Positions 20,226-30,295 of a stretch of DNA of 64,000 nucleotides are shown here, in pieces; position 1 is the stretch's first letter, and each line of letters starts with the position of its first letter. Made by a program: the position numbers and the translations under genes. Under the pieces are notes generated by a model that did not search any database, was not told where the DNA came from, and saw only the letters and a program-made list of their open reading frames with translations. The DNA comes from Corticibacter populi (GTDB taxonomy: Bacteria > Pseudomonadota > Gammaproteobacteria > Burkholderiales > Burkholderiaceae_C), in contig NZ_SGWR01000005.1 of NCBI RefSeq assembly GCF_004217315.1, positions 310,001 through 374,000 on the forward strand, written 5' to 3'.

Positions 20226-20948
20226 ATGCGTCAAATCATCCTGGATACCGAAACCACCGGCCTGTCGGTCGCCGAGGGCGATCGCGTCATCGAAATCGGC
20301 TGTGTCGAACTGCTCAACCGCCAGCTCACCGGCAATAACCTGCATTACTACCTGAAGGTCGATCGGGACAGCCACCCCGATGCATTGCGGGTGCACGGTA
20401 TTACCACCGAATTCCTCAAGGACAAGCCCAGCTTTGCGGAGAAGGTGCCGGAGTTCATCGAGTACCTGCGGGACGCGGAGCTGATCATCCACAACGCTGC
20501 CTTCGATGTCGCCTTCCTCGACAACGAGCTGCGCCTCGCTGGACGGCCGGCACTGCGCGAGCATGTGCTGGAAATCATCGACAGCCTGGCCCTGGCCAAG
20601 CAGTCCTTCCCGGGCAAGCGCAATTCGCTCGATGCCTTGTGCGACCGCTTTGGCATCGACAAATCCTCGCGCACGCTGCACGGCGCGCTGCTGGACTCGG
20701 AACTGCTGGCACAGGTCTACATCAACCTCACGCGCGGCCAGGATGCCTTGCTGATGGATGCCGACGAAACTCCGAGCACCACCAACGTGGATACGCGCCG
20801 GGAGGATCTCAGCCGCATTGCATTGCCGGTCATCCGCGCCAGCGCCGAGGAACTGGCGGCCCATGAGTCCATGCTCGATGGCATTGGCAAGGAGACGGGC
20901 GGCAAGGTCATCTGGCGGCCGGACCCGGCACAGGCTGCGGCGGGGTGA
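20226..20948 (+). CDS. dnaQ: DNA polymerase III epsilon subunit, 3'-5' proofreading exonuclease
   Basis: The 240-residue protein has the three DEDDh exonuclease motifs: ILDTETTGL at residues 5-13 (Asp7, Glu9), HNAAFDVAFLDNE near residue 90 and HGALLDSELLAQVY near residue 155, with the catalytic His and Asp. The C-terminal 65 residues would bind the polymerase alpha subunit. It removes mismatched nucleotides during replication. It is divergent from coaBC, with 172 bases between the two starts. Confidence 0.95.
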   Translation: MRQIILDTETTGLSVAEGDRVIEIGCVELLNRQLTGNNLHYYLKVDRDSHPDALRVHGITTEFLKDKPSFAEKVPEFIEYLRDAELIIHNAAFDVAFLDNELRLAGRPALREHVLEIIDSLALAKQSFPGKRNSLDALCDRFGIDKSSRTLHGALLDSELLAQVYINLTRGQDALLMDADETPSTTNVDTRREDLSRIALPVIRASAEELAAHESMLDGIGKETGGKVIWRPDPAQAAAG

Positions 20949-21047
20949 GGCGGTTTCTGGCTGATCTCATCGAGGATGCGCCCTGGCCCCATGTCGAGAC
21001 CATTGCCGCGAATGCCATGGCAGAGAGAGACGGCGGAGGTTGCTAGA

Positions 21048-21437
21048 ATGCTTGGCATGTCCGCGCCCTTGTTCAACGCCTCCAGTCCTCCCGGCAAGAC
21101 CCCTGCCGCTCCGCCATATGTGGCGCCGCCGCAGGAGGACGCCACCGTGGTGGCCGAGCGCAGGATGCAAAAGCTCTCGCCGCCGCCGATGTACCAGGTG
21201 GTGATGCTCAATGACGATTTCACTCCGATGGAGTTCGTGATTGCGGTGCTGCAGGAGTTTTTTGGCAAGAACCGCGAACTGGCCACCCAGATCATGCTCA
21301 AGATCCACCTTGACGGGCGCGGAGTCTGCGGCGTCTACACCCGCGACATCGCCAACACCAAGGTCGCGCTGGTGATGGATGCCGCCGCACAGGCCGGGCA
21401 TCCGCTGCAGTGCATCTGCGAGCCCTTGGCCGATTGA
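21048..21437 (+). CDS. clpS: ClpS, ATP-dependent Clp protease adaptor
   Basis: The 129-residue adaptor delivers N-end-rule substrates to ClpA. The core [20 protein letters not shown] followed by [11 protein letters not shown] is the ClpS signature; Asn-Asp and the downstream Met line the N-degron pocket, and VHD-like [16 protein letters not shown] follows. The first 30 residues are flexible and Pro/Ala-rich. The ATG at 21048 is chosen because GGAGG (21035-21039) lies eight bases upstream. clpA follows 228 bases downstream. Confidence 0.95.
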   Translation: MLGMSAPLFNASSPPGKTPAAPPYVAPPQEDATVVAERRMQKLSPPPMYQVVMLNDDFTPMEFVIAVLQEFFGKNRELATQIMLKIHLDGRGVCGVYTRDIANTKVALVMDAAAQAGHPLQCICEPLAD

Positions 21438-21462
21438 CGCTGCCAGATGATTGGGTCATGAT
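21434..21462 (+). promoter_or_regulatory. Candidate sigma-70 promoter for clpA
   Basis: TTGACG (21434-21439), overlapping the clpS stop codon, is followed after 17 bases by CATGAT (21457-21462), which matches four of six -10 positions. This would give clpA its own transcript with a leader of about 195 bases. No terminator separates clpS from clpA, so read-through is also likely. Confidence 0.4.
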
Positions 21463-21665
21463 GCTATGCAACAAGCTTCGGTTCATGGGGAATGCCCAGC
21501 CGGGGTTCGCGCAGGGCTTGCCGGCCTCCGTGCCTTGTGGCGGGGTGCTGGTGACAGACGCCAAAGTGGGTCAGGGTCATTGGCCCTCAGACAGCGCTTG
21601 ATTTCGGTCCGGTCGCCCTCAATTGAGGATCATCTTTTTGGCAAGCACACAAGGAGTTCGATTCA

Positions 21666-24014
21666 ATGATTGCTCAAGAACTGGAAGTCAGCTTGCACAT
21701 GGCCTTCGTGGAGGCTCGTCAGCAACGCCATGAATTCATTACCGTCGAGCACCTGCTGCTCGCACTGCTGGACAATCCCAGCGCGGCCGAAGTTCTGCGC
21801 GCCTGCAACGCCAATATGGATGAGCTGCGCGCAGCCCTGACCGGATTCATCAAGGACAACATCCCCCAGGTCGCCGGCGAGGATGAGGTCGACACCCAGC
21901 CGACGCTGGGGTTCCAGCGCGTCATCCAGCGCGCCATCATGCACGTGCAGTCCACCGGCAACGGCAAGAAGGAAGTGGTCGGCGCCAACGTGCTAGTTGC
22001 CATCTTCGGCGAGAAGGATTCGCACGCGGTGTATTTCCTGCACCAGCAGAACATCACCCGTCTGGACGTGGTGAACTTCATCGCCCACGGCATTCGCAAG
22101 GGCGAGACGGCCGACAAGCCGGCCGCAGCCGAGGCCAGCGCCGAGCAGGACGAGGGTCAGGCGCAAGGCGGTGAGCGCAGCGAGAAGGCCACGCCGCTCG
22201 ACCTCTATGCCCACAATCTCAACCAGGCTGCGGCCGAAGGACGCATTGATCCGCTGATCGGTCGTCAGTTCGAGGTCGAGCGTACCGTGCAGGTGCTGTG
22301 CCGCCGCCGCAAGAACAACCCCCTGCTGGTGGGTGAGGCCGGGGTGGGCAAGACGGCCATTGCCGAAGGCCTGGCATGGCGCATCACGCAAGGCGATGTG
22401 CCCGAGGTGCTCGAACACGCCGTGGTCTATTCGCTCGACATGGGCGCACTGCTGGCAGGTACCAAGTACCGAGGTGACTTCGAGCAGCGCCTCAAGGGCG
22501 TGCTCAAGAACCTCAAGGACAAGCCCGAGGCGATCCTCTTCATCGACGAGATCCACACGCTGATCGGCGCTGGCGCGGCCTCGGGCGGCACGCTCGATGC
22601 CTCGAACCTGCTCAAGCCGGCGCTCTCGAGCGGCCAGCTGCGCTGCATCGGCGCGACCACGTTCACCGAGTACCGCGGCATCTTCGAGAAGGATGCGGCG
22701 CTGTCGCGGCGCTTCCAGAAGATCGACGTGGTCGAGCCCAGCGTGGCCGAGACCGTGGATATTCTCAAGGGCCTCAAGAGCCGCTTCGAGGAGCACCACA
22801 ACGTCAAGTACGCCTCGGCGGCACTGCAGGCCGCGGCCGAGCTGTCGGCGCGCTACATCAATGACCGGCAGCTGCCTGACAAGGCCATTGACGTGATCGA
22901 CGAGGCCGGCGCGGCGCAGCGCGTGGCGTTGGCGTCCAAGCGCAAGAAGACCATCGGCAAGGCCGAGATCGAGGACATCGTCGCCAAGATCGCGCGCATT
23001 CCACCGGCAGCCGTCTCGCAGGATGATCGCAGCAAACTCAAGACGCTTGAACGCGATCTGAAGAGTGTGGTGTTCGGCCAGGATCCGGCGCTAGAGGTTC
23101 TGTCGTCGGCCATCAAGATGGCGCGCTCGGGACTGGGCAAGCCCGACAAGCCGATCGGCTCCTTCCTGTTCTCGGGTCCCACAGGCGTTGGCAAGACCGA
23201 GGCGGCGCGCCAGCTCGCCTACATTCTGGGCATCGAACTCATCCGCTTCGACATGTCCGAATACATGGAAGCGCATGCGGTCAGCCGTTTGATCGGCGCG
23301 CCGCCGGGCTACGTGGGCTTCGACCAGGGGGGCTTGCTGACCGAGGCTGTCACCAAGAAGCCGCACGCGGTGCTGCTGCTCGATGAGATCGAGAAGGCCC
23401 ACCCGGCCATCTACAACATCCTGCTGCAGGTGATGGACCATGGCACGCTGACGGACAACAATGGCCGCAAGGCGGACTTCCGCAACATCATCATCGTCAT
23501 GACGACGAACGCGGGCGCCGAGACCATGAACAAGGCCAGCATCGGGTTCACCAACCCGCGCCAGGCGGGCGACGAGATGGCCGATCTCAAGCGCATGTTC
23601 ACGCCCGAGTTCCGCAACCGGCTCGATGCCATCGTCAGCTTCCGCCCGCTTGACGAGCAGATCATTCTGCGCGTGGTCGACAAGTTCCTGCTGCAGCTCG
23701 AGAGCCAGCTGGCCGAGAAGAAGGTCGAAGTCAGCTTCACCGACGAACTGCGCAGGTATCTGGCCAGGAAGGGCTTCGATCCGCTGATGGGCGCGCGCCC
23801 GATGCAGCGCCTGATTCAGGACACGATCCGCAAATCGCTGGCCGACGAGCTGCTGTTCGGGCGACTGGCTGATGGTGGCCGTGTCGTGATCGGGCTGCAG
23901 CAGGTCGATGACGGCAAGGGCGGCAAAAAGGACGAGGTCCAGCTCGACATCTCGCCGTTGCCCAAGAAGGAAGGCAAGACCAAGCCGCAGGAAGCCGAGG
24001 AGACTGCGGAGTAA
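21666..24014 (+). CDS. clpA: ClpA, ATP-dependent Clp protease ATPase subunit
   Basis: The 782-residue Hsp100 unfoldase partners ClpP. Residues 1-145 are the Clp N domain that binds ClpS. The first AAA+ module has Walker [15 protein letters not shown] near residue 225 and Walker [15 protein letters not shown]; the second has [14 protein letters not shown] near residue 505 and [13 protein letters not shown] Glu/Gln-rich linker lies near residues 150-170, and the C-terminus is a Lys-rich tail. AAGGAG (21651-21656) sits nine bases before the ATG. It follows its adaptor clpS. Confidence 0.97.
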   Translation: MIAQELEVSLHMAFVEARQQRHEFITVEHLLLALLDNPSAAEVLRACNANMDELRAALTGFIKDNIPQVAGEDEVDTQPTLGFQRVIQRAIMHVQSTGNGKKEVVGANVLVAIFGEKDSHAVYFLHQQNITRLDVVNFIAHGIRKGETADKPAAAEASAEQDEGQAQGGERSEKATPLDLYAHNLNQAAAEGRIDPLIGRQFEVERTVQVLCRRRKNNPLLVGEAGVGKTAIAEGLAWRITQGDVPEVLEHAVVYSLDMGALLAGTKYRGDFEQRLKGVLKNLKDKPEAILFIDEIHTLIGAGAASGGTLDASNLLKPALSSGQLRCIGATTFTEYRGIFEKDAALSRRFQKIDVVEPSVAETVDILKGLKSRFEEHHNVKYASAALQAAAELSARYINDRQLPDKAIDVIDEAGAAQRVALASKRKKTIGKAEIEDIVAKIARIPPAAVSQDDRSKLKTLERDLKSVVFGQDPALEVLSSAIKMARSGLGKPDKPIGSFLFSGPTGVGKTEAARQLAYILGIELIRFDMSEYMEAHAVSRLIGAPPGYVGFDQGGLLTEAVTKKPHAVLLLDEIEKAHPAIYNILLQVMDHGTLTDNNGRKADFRNIIIVMTTNAGAETMNKASIGFTNPRQAGDEMADLKRMFTPEFRNRLDAIVSFRPLDEQIILRVVDKFLLQLESQLAEKKVEVSFTDELRRYLARKGFDPLMGARPMQRLIQDTIRKSLADELLFGRLADGGRVVIGLQQVDDGKGGKKDEVQLDISPLPKKEGKTKPQEAEETAE

Positions 24015-24044
24015 GCCACCGGCCGGGAATTCCTGCACAATCGC

Positions 24045-24075
24045 AAGCGCCAGCATTGCCTGGCGCTTTTTCTTT
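24045..24075 (+). terminator. Intrinsic terminator after clpA
   Basis: AAGCGCCAG (24045-24053) pairs with CTGGCGCTT (24060-24068) around a six-base loop, followed by TTTTTCTTT. It lies 30 bases after the clpA stop and separates clpSA from the LD-carboxypeptidase gene. Confidence 0.85.
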
Positions 24076-24111
24076 GCCACGGCATCCTGCCCAGACCGCT
24101 TCGCACACACC

Positions 24112-25167
24112 ATGCCCGCCAGTTCCGATCATTCCCGCTGCAGCCATGCCGGCTGTACCCATGCCCACCACGATCATGCGCACCATGAGGATCACGCACA
24201 TCATGCGCATGGGCCGGATGCGACCAGACGCATCTATGTTTATTCCCCTTCGGGCGCGGTGCAGGATCGGGCGGCCTTCCGCCGGGGCATCAAACGCTTG
24301 CGGCAATGGGGTCACCACGTCGATGTTGATGAAGCCGCCTTGCTGCGCCATACCCGGTTTGCCGGCGATGACGCCACGCGCATCGCAGCGATCCACCGCG
24401 CGGCACGCAGCGGCGCCGACGTGGCCTTGATCAGCCGTGGTGGCTACGGCATCACGCGGCTGCTCGATCAGCTTGACTACGCATTGATTGCCCGGGCCAT
24501 CGACCAGGGCACACAGTTCGTGGGCTTCAGCGATTTCACGGCCTTGCAACTGGCGGTGCTTGCCAGCACCGGTCGCGTGACCTGGGCCGGCGCCAGCCTG
24601 GGGGTGGACTTCGGTGCTCAGCCCGAGCCGGATGAGATCACCGTCGCCTGTTTCGAGGATGCGCTCTACGGGGTGGGCGAGGGCACGGGCTGGCGGGTCG
24701 GCAAGGACAGTCTCGGGCATGACGGCCTGGAGGTGGCCGATGCCACACTCTGGGGAGGTAACCTGGCGGTGCTGACGGCATTGGTCGGCACGCCCCATCT
24801 GCCGCAAGTCGACGATGGCATCCTGTTCCTCGAGGATGTGGGCGAGAGCCCTTACCGCATCGAGCGCATGCTGCTGCAGCTGGAGATGGCGGGCATTCTG
24901 CAGCGGCAGCAGGCGGTACTGATGGGGCAGTTCACCGAGGCTCGCGTGACGCCGCATGACCGGGGCTTCAGGTTGCAGACGGTGATCGACGGCTTGCGCG
25001 AGCGCCTGTCACGCCATGGCATTCCGCTCCTGAGCAATCTGCCATTCGGCCATGTATCCACCAAGGTCAGCCTGCCGGTGGGCGCCAAGGTCTGTCTGCA
25101 GCAGCAGGGGCGGGACGCTTTGCTGTTGTGGGGCCATCTGCCCGGTGCTCATGGGCATGGGACCTGA
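24112..25167 (+). CDS. ldcA: LD-carboxypeptidase (S66 family) with histidine-rich N-terminus
   Basis: The 351-residue protein matches the S66 peptidase family, which trims the terminal D-alanine from murein tetrapeptides during cytoplasmic recycling. VALISRGGYGITRLLDQLDY near residue 105 contains the S66 Arg-Gly-Gly-Tyr-Gly segment, FVGFSDFTALQLAVL follows where MccF/LdcA members place the nucleophile region, and LPFGHVSTKVSLPVGA near the C-terminus carries the catalytic His. Unusually, residues 7-33 hold 12 histidines and two cysteines, a likely metal-binding tail. The ATG at 24112 is the only plausible start after the clpA terminator, but has no clear ribosome binding site. Confidence 0.88.
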   Translation: MPASSDHSRCSHAGCTHAHHDHAHHEDHAHHAHGPDATRRIYVYSPSGAVQDRAAFRRGIKRLRQWGHHVDVDEAALLRHTRFAGDDATRIAAIHRAARSGADVALISRGGYGITRLLDQLDYALIARAIDQGTQFVGFSDFTALQLAVLASTGRVTWAGASLGVDFGAQPEPDEITVACFEDALYGVGEGTGWRVGKDSLGHDGLEVADATLWGGNLAVLTALVGTPHLPQVDDGILFLEDVGESPYRIERMLLQLEMAGILQRQQAVLMGQFTEARVTPHDRGFRLQTVIDGLRERLSRHGIPLLSNLPFGHVSTKVSLPVGAKVCLQQQGRDALLLWGHLPGAHGHGT

Positions 25168-25198
25168 GTCGGTCCATATCAGCCCATATCAAACAGGC

Positions 25199-25224
25199 GA
25201 AAAAAGGCCCTGCGTTGCAGGGCC
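25199..25224 (-). terminator. Second minus-strand intrinsic terminator beyond the porin gene
   Basis: Read on the minus strand, GGCCCTGC pairs with GCAGGGCC around a three-base loop and is followed by six T. It lies 32 bases after the ldcA stop but faces the porin direction, and is about 100 bases beyond the terminator closer to the porin. It may act as a backup, or end a short separate transcript. Confidence 0.7.
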
Positions 25225-25325
25225 AAGGGAAGATACGGGCCAAGTGTAGCGAAGCTGCCCCGCCCAAAGCATTGATGCGCATCAAGAAATGTGCCCCAGT
25301 GACGGGTGCTCGTACGATGAGGCAA

Positions 25326-25355
25326 GAAAAAACGGCTGGCCCGAAGGCCAGCCGT
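25326..25355 (-). terminator. Intrinsic terminator of the porin gene
   Basis: On the minus strand ACGGCTGGCC pairs with GGCCAGCCGT around a four-base loop and is followed by a run of T. It begins 29 bases after the porin stop codon. Confidence 0.88.
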
Positions 25356-25384
25356 CAAACGCAATGAAAATGGATCTATTCTGA

Positions 25385-26338
25385 TCAGAACAGGTGGCGC
25401 ACGCCGAGGGCGAAGGAGCTGAAGTCCTTGCCAGTCACGCCAGTGCCGTAGCCGGCGTTGCTGTCGTTGTCGACGCGGGTGTAGAAGCCGTACAGCTTGG
25501 TGCGCTTGCTCAGGTTGTAGTTGTAGCCCAGCGTGAATTGCGTGGCGGCGCTGTCGTTCAGGTTGTCGTAGTCGTCAGCCCATCCCACATTGGCGTGCAG
25601 TTCGGAAGCGCCGAAGTAGTAGGCGGCCACCAGACGGGCACCCCAGCGGTCACCCAGGCCGGCGCCGAAGCCGTTGTCGTCATATTGCACGTAGCCGCCC
25701 AGAGCCAGTGCGCCATTGTTGTACAGGGCGCGCAGCGTGTAGGCTTCGGCATCGTCCCACTTGGCGTAGCCGCCACCCAGGTCGAAATTGCCGAGCTTGT
25801 AGCTGGCTGCCAGGTCATAAGCGTTCTTGCTGGTACCTTGGTTGTCCTTGGGGTTGAAACCCAGTTCCAGGGTGAAGCCGGCCAGATCAGGCGTCACGTA
25901 GCCGATTTTGGCGGTGTTGGGCACGATATAGGCATACAGCGCGTCGGCTGAGGTGCCGGTATCGTGGTTGTGCAGGCTGATGTAGTCGGCGGTGGCGGTG
26001 TAGGCGGCCGAGTTGTAGTTGCCCAGGCGCAGCGTACCGAAGTTGCCAGACAGGTACAGTTCGGATTGGCGGCCGAAACCATTGGAGTTCGAACCATCGG
26101 TGGCGTCAACTTCCTGCTCCAGCACGAAGCCGGCCTTCAGGCCGTTGCCCAGGTCCTCGGAACCCTTGAAGCCGATGAAGGAGGCATTGCTGACCAGACC
26201 CGTGGAGGAATCGAAGCTCTCGACCTTTTGGCGCTCCAGGGTGGTGTTGATGCGGCCGTACAGCGTCACGCTGCTCTGGGCTTGTGCGGCACCGGCGGCC
26301 AGCAGGGGAATCAAAGCGAAAGCAAGTTTCTTGTTCAT
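25385..26338 (-). CDS. Burkholderia-type general porin
   Basis: The 317-residue outer-membrane protein begins with a clear signal peptide, MNKKLAFALIPLLAAGAAQA, cleaved before QSSVTLYGRIN, the usual mature start of Gram-negative trimeric porins (porin_4/OmpC-like group). The C-terminus ALGVRHLF ends in Phe, the BAM recognition residue for beta-barrels. Alternating aromatic/polar strands run through the whole length. The ATG at 26338 is chosen for the signal peptide and AGGAAGAAG just upstream; an in-frame upstream Met at 26428 would put 30 residues before it. It is monocistronic with its own terminator. Confidence 0.92.
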   Translation of the reverse strand: MNKKLAFALIPLLAAGAAQAQSSVTLYGRINTTLERQKVESFDSSTGLVSNASFIGFKGSEDLGNGLKAGFVLEQEVDATDGSNSNGFGRQSELYLSGNFGTLRLGNYNSAAYTATADYISLHNHDTGTSADALYAYIVPNTAKIGYVTPDLAGFTLELGFNPKDNQGTSKNAYDLAASYKLGNFDLGGGYAKWDDAEAYTLRALYNNGALALGGYVQYDDNGFGAGLGDRWGARLVAAYYFGASELHANVGWADDYDNLNDSAATQFTLGYNYNLSKRTKLYGFYTRVDNDSNAGYGTGVTGKDFSSFALGVRHLF

Positions 26339-26573
26339 GGTGCTTCTTCCTGGGAAGTTGTCGAATGGTGTGGTTGCAGCCAGCGTTTCCTGAACGTCAA
26401 GGTGTCTCCGCCTTCTTTCCGATGGCATGGTACCGATGCCTCGGAAACGGGATGCAACTGGCTGGAGAGTTTATGACGACTGGCGCGGGAAACCCAGGCA
26501 AGGGCTGCGGCGGCGCATCAAAAATTCCTCAATTTGTCATAAAAACAACATTGGCCTGAAACGCACAGGCTTC

Positions 26574-27209
26574 TCAATCTTTCCAGACGAAGGACTTGAG
26601 GTCGGCTTCGTCCGGGTGCCAGCGGCGGATGCTTTTCTGGAAGAAGGCGCTGTTGGGGATTTGCAGGCGCGCGCCTTTGGTCTCCTCGCTGGTAAGGTCC
26701 TCAAGGCTGGTGTAGAGCAGATGGATCTCCAGCACGCGCCCCTTGACGCCCGGTTTGTCGGCCGCGTCGAGGATCTCCAGCCGATCTCCGACCCGGAACG
26801 GCGCGGCCGTGAAGATGAGAAAGGAACAGAACAGATTGGAGAGCACGCTCCAGGCCGCAAAGAATGCCACGGCGGCCACGGCGGCAAAGCCGGTGAAGGC
26901 CGTCCAGATCACGGTGGCCGAAACGCCAAGCCGCTGCATCACCATGAGCAAGGCCGCGACAATGATGAACCAGCCGGCCATGGTGCGCAGCGGCACCAGC
27001 ATGCCGGGCGGGAACAGGTACTTGCTGCCGAGTCGCTCGACGATGCGCCAGATCAACCGCCGCAGCACCCAGGCTGTGACGATGATCAGCAGAATCTGCA
27101 GGCACAGCGTCAGCGGTGCCAGCCAGGCGTGCATCCAGGTGGGCAGGTACTGGTCGATCACGGGAGTCTCCTGACGGGTGAAGAGGTCATCCAGCGTCCC
27201 ATGCCACAT
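26574..27209 (-). CDS. Small mechanosensitive ion channel, MscS family
   Basis: The 211-residue protein has three membrane helices: about residues 28-50, 70-92 and 98-125. The third, TAFTGFAAVAAVAFFAAWSV, followed by LSNLFCSFLIFTAAPFRVGD, is the Gly/Ala-rich pore helix and start of the beta domain of MscS. RLQIPNSAFFQKSIRRW near the C-terminus corresponds to the beta-domain end. It lacks the larger C-terminal cage domain of E. coli MscS (286 residues), so it is a short member. It would open under membrane tension. Confidence 0.88.
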   Translation of the reverse strand: MWHGTLDDLFTRQETPVIDQYLPTWMHAWLAPLTLCLQILLIIVTAWVLRRLIWRIVERLGSKYLFPPGMLVPLRTMAGWFIIVAALLMVMQRLGVSATVIWTAFTGFAAVAAVAFFAAWSVLSNLFCSFLIFTAAPFRVGDRLEILDAADKPGVKGRVLEIHLLYTSLEDLTSEETKGARLQIPNSAFFQKSIRRWHPDEADLKSFVWKD

Positions 27210-27303
27210 GGTTCCGATGCTCGCTTGCAGTTGTGCACGGCTGTTGCCTGTCAGGCATGGGGCCCATGGGTTCCCCGCGGGTGCATCGCGCCAATGCCAA
27301 TGA

Positions 27304-28863
27304 TCAGGCTTTGTCCTGCTCGCGGCGCAGGGCCGGGAACAGGATGACGTCGCGGATGCTGGGACTGTCGGTCAGCAGCATCATGAGCCGGTCGATGCCG
27401 ACGCCGCAGCCGCCAGTGGGAGGCATGCCGTATTCGAGCGCACGCACGAAGTCGTGGTCGTAGTACATGGCTTCGTCATCTCCGCTGTCCTTGGCGGCGA
27501 CCTGTGCGTTGAAGCGGGCGGCCTGGTCTTCGGCATCGTTGAGTTCGGAGAATCCATTGCCGAATTCGCGGCCGGTGATGTAGAGCTCGAAGCGTTCGGT
27601 CACCTCGGGGCGTGCATCGTTGGCGCGCGCCAGTGGCGAGATCTCGGTGGGATGCTCCATGATGAAGGTGGGCTGCCAGAGCTTTTCCTCGACGGCTTCC
27701 TCGAAATAGAGCACCTGCAGGCTGGCGAGTGTGCGGCCAGAGAGGCGGCTCTTTTCCTCGCTCAGGCCGAGCTTGCGCAGCGCGGCCATGAGCCAGCCGC
27801 GGTCATCGACCTGGTCGCCGGCCTCGGTGTAGCGGATGATGGCTTCGCGAATGGTGAGGCGCTCGAAGGGAGGCGCCAGATCGACCGGCTTGCCCTGGTA
27901 GCTCAGTTGCAGCGAGCCCACTGCCTTTTGCGCGGCATCGCGGATCAGGCGTTCGGTGAAGTCCATCAGGTCGCGGTAGTTCCAGTAGGCCGCATAGAAC
28001 TCCATCATCGTGAACTCGGGGTTGTGGCGCACCGAGATGCCCTCGTTGCGAAAACTCCGGTTGATCTCGAACACCCGCTCGAAGCCGCCGACGATCAGGC
28101 GCTTGAGGTAGAGCTCTGGGGCGATGCGCAGATACATCTCCTGGTCCAGCGCATTGTGATGGGTCACGAAAGGCTTGGCATTGGCACCGCCTGGGATCGG
28201 GTGCAGCATGGGCGTCTCGACTTCGATGAAGCCGTTCTCTACCATGAAGGCGCGCATGCCAGAGAGTGCCTTGCTGCGTGCCACGAAACGCTCGCGCGTG
28301 CTCTCGTCGGTGATCAGGTCGACGTAGCGCTGACGGTACTTGAGTTCCTGGTCGGCCACGCCATGGAACTTGTCGGGCAGTGGCCGCAGGCTTTTGGTAA
28401 GCAAGCGCAGTAGCTCGACCTTGATCGAGAGTTCGCCGGTCTTGGTTTTGAACACCGTGCCTTCGGCGGCGACGATGTCGCCCAGGTCCCAGCGCTTGAA
28501 GCTGGCGTAGACATCCTCGCCGACGGCGTCGCGCATCACATAAAGCTGGATGCGGCCGGTGGCATCCTGGATGGTGGCAAAGCTGGCCTTGCCCATCACA
28601 CGCTTGAGCATCATGCGGCCGGCTACCGACACCCGTTTGCCCTGGGCCTCCAGCGCTTCGGCGTCGCTGCCGTCAAAGGCCTCGTGCAGGGGCTGCGCCC
28701 GGTGGCTGGGATGGAAGTCGTTCGGGAAAACGGGGGCGCGGGTCTCGGCCGCAGCCACGCGCAAGACACGCAGTTTCTCGCGACGCTCGGCGATCAGCTG
28801 GTTTTCGTCCTGTTGAGGGGCGGTCTCGGCGGCGTTGGAAGAAGATGTTTTGGGGTCGGACAT
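27304..28863 (-). CDS. lysS: Lysyl-tRNA synthetase, class II
   Basis: The 519-residue enzyme charges tRNA-Lys. After a 60-residue extension, an OB-fold anticodon domain ([20 protein letters not shown]) is followed by the class II core: motif 1 near [18 protein letters not shown], motif 2 [20 protein letters not shown] and motif 3 [20 protein letters not shown]. The ATG at 28863 is taken over an in-frame ATG at 28875, as neither has a clear ribosome binding site. A TAGAAT at 28903-28908 on the minus strand may be its -10 box. yacG and zapD lie upstream on the same strand. Confidence 0.96.
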   Translation of the reverse strand: MSDPKTSSSNAAETAPQQDENQLIAERREKLRVLRVAAAETRAPVFPNDFHPSHRAQPLHEAFDGSDAEALEAQGKRVSVAGRMMLKRVMGKASFATIQDATGRIQLYVMRDAVGEDVYASFKRWDLGDIVAAEGTVFKTKTGELSIKVELLRLLTKSLRPLPDKFHGVADQELKYRQRYVDLITDESTRERFVARSKALSGMRAFMVENGFIEVETPMLHPIPGGANAKPFVTHHNALDQEMYLRIAPELYLKRLIVGGFERVFEINRSFRNEGISVRHNPEFTMMEFYAAYWNYRDLMDFTERLIRDAAQKAVGSLQLSYQGKPVDLAPPFERLTIREAIIRYTEAGDQVDDRGWLMAALRKLGLSEEKSRLSGRTLASLQVLYFEEAVEEKLWQPTFIMEHPTEISPLARANDARPEVTERFELYITGREFGNGFSELNDAEDQAARFNAQVAAKDSGDDEAMYYDHDFVRALEYGMPPTGGCGVGIDRLMMLLTDSPSIRDVILFPALRREQDKA

Positions 28864-29056
28864 GCCAGGGGCCAATGGTGAATCGCGAATGCAAAGCGCT
28901 ATATTCTAGGCGGTATCGCCACCCTGGGAGGCTGAGCATATGGTCGCAGCAGCAGCTTCATCGCTGCTGATCGCGCCGGATTGTCCCGGCAACAGGTGGC
29001 CCATGCGATCGCGAGCCCGTCCCGGTGCGGTTCGCGAAAAAACGGTGAAGATGTTC

Positions 29057-29269
29057 TTACGCGGACTCCGGCGGCTCATGACCATCCGGATCCGCATTGG
29101 GTGCGGCCTCGATGCGAAACTGTTCGGATGCCCAGGCGCCCAGGTCGATCTGCCGGCACCGTTCGCTGCAGAAAGGGCGCCATGGGTTGGCCGGCGCGAA
29201 GACGGTTTCTGTCCCGCAACTGGGGCAGCGCACGCGCGGTGCGGGCGCGGGAGTGTCGTCTGGATGCAT
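29057..29269 (-). CDS. yacG: YacG zinc-binding DNA gyrase inhibitor
   Basis: The 70-residue protein has the YacG zinc finger: VRCPSCGTETVF then PFCSERCRQIDLGAWASEQF, giving Cys-x2-Cys and Cys-x3-Cys ligands. YacG of E. coli (65 residues) binds GyrB and blocks DNA binding. The first ATG is at 29269; an in-frame TTG at 29296 would add nine residues. It lies about 95 bases after zapD, the usual zapD-yacG pair; the customary upstream coaE and pilD genes are not present. Confidence 0.92.
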   Translation of the reverse strand: MHPDDTPAPAPRVRCPSCGTETVFAPANPWRPFCSERCRQIDLGAWASEQFRIEAAPNADPDGHEPPESA

Positions 29270-29364
29270 GGCTGGAGTTGAATTTGGTTGGAGCAAGCAT
29301 CACGATGCCGGCATGAGGGGCAGTCTGGCTGGCGCGTTGGCGGGGATGGTCCTGCCGATGATGC

Positions 29365-30123
29365 TCAGAGGCCGCAGATCGCCACTTCCAGCGACAAGTC
29401 CTTCTGGGCCTGTACGGGCTTGCCATCGAGATGCGGCTCCATGAAGCGCACGGAAACCAGCAGGCGATTGGCGCTGATTTCGGGGGTGACGTTGTCGCGC
29501 GGCTCCACCCACAACCGCAGCAACTGGAAACTGCGCGTCGATGGCAGGTTCTGCTGGAACTGGCCACGCGCCACCGCCACGCGGTGTGCGGTGCCGGTAT
29601 CGCGGATGAGCTTGAGCAGCAGGAATACCGTGTCGGCGATGGGGGTGAGGCTGTTGGCCCAGGTCTCGAGATCGCGCAGCCGGGAGGCCGAGGGCAGGTG
29701 CTTCCAGTGGTGGAAGTGCGGCAGGTCGAAGTTGCAGGTGCCACCTGGAATGCCCATGCGACTGCGGATGGAGCTGAGCCATTCGTTCTCGAAGATGCTT
29801 TGGCCAGGCTTGCCGGTCATGGCCGTGAGGCCTTTGGCGCAATAGTCGATGCGGCTGAAGATGCGGTCGAGCACACCGTGGTCGATGTCGGGGTAATCCT
29901 TGTAGATCTGCAGCGCCAGGCGTTGACGTTCGAGATCCTTGAGCATGTCGGTCTTCAGGTCGGTGCGCGATGCCACCTCGGCCGTCTCGAAGATGGTCTG
30001 CAGCGCGTACTGATGGTCGTTGACCTCCGAGCGGCCCAGCAACTCCTGCAGGCGCAGCAGCAGGTACTCGAGACGCAGGTAGGTCCGGATCCGTTCATTG
30101 AATGGGTATTCGTAAAGTATCAC
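29365..30123 (-). CDS. zapD: Cell division protein ZapD
   Basis: The 252-residue protein crosslinks FtsZ filaments at the division site. A GTG at 30123 gives the family start MILYEYPFNERIRTYLRLE; an in-frame TTG at 30150 would add nine residues. Further conserved parts are LPHFHHWKHLPSASRLRDLE and EISANRLLVSVRFMEP. The body is mostly alpha-helical, as in known ZapD. No good ribosome binding site is seen ahead of the GTG. The upstream 170 bases contain an AT-richer stretch (about 30150-30215) that probably holds the promoter. Confidence 0.94.
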   Translation of the reverse strand: MILYEYPFNERIRTYLRLEYLLLRLQELLGRSEVNDHQYALQTIFETAEVASRTDLKTDMLKDLERQRLALQIYKDYPDIDHGVLDRIFSRIDYCAKGLTAMTGKPGQSIFENEWLSSIRSRMGIPGGTCNFDLPHFHHWKHLPSASRLRDLETWANSLTPIADTVFLLLKLIRDTGTAHRVAVARGQFQQNLPSTRSFQLLRLWVEPRDNVTPEISANRLLVSVRFMEPHLDGKPVQAQKDLSLEVAICGL

Positions 30124-30295
30124 GCTGTGTCTGTCCAGAAGGAACGCCAATGGTTGTAATGTGCTTGATATTTTTCACTGAAATCATTGATTCCCTTGGC
30201 AATATAAAGCAAAAGGTGTGAGCCGGATCGATTCGGTGCGCTGGGGCGCGCGAACTGGCGCATCCACAGCCCCTGGCATGCGCGGCCATGCCGGA

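Noticed and set aside
18593-20338. A 581-codon plus-strand open frame opposite coaBC
   Set aside because: coaBC on the minus strand carries both catalytic domains; the opposite frame has no motif.
30095-30289. 64-codon minus-strand open frame just upstream of zapD
   Set aside because: It overlaps the zapD start in a different frame, has no ribosome binding site and no family resemblance.
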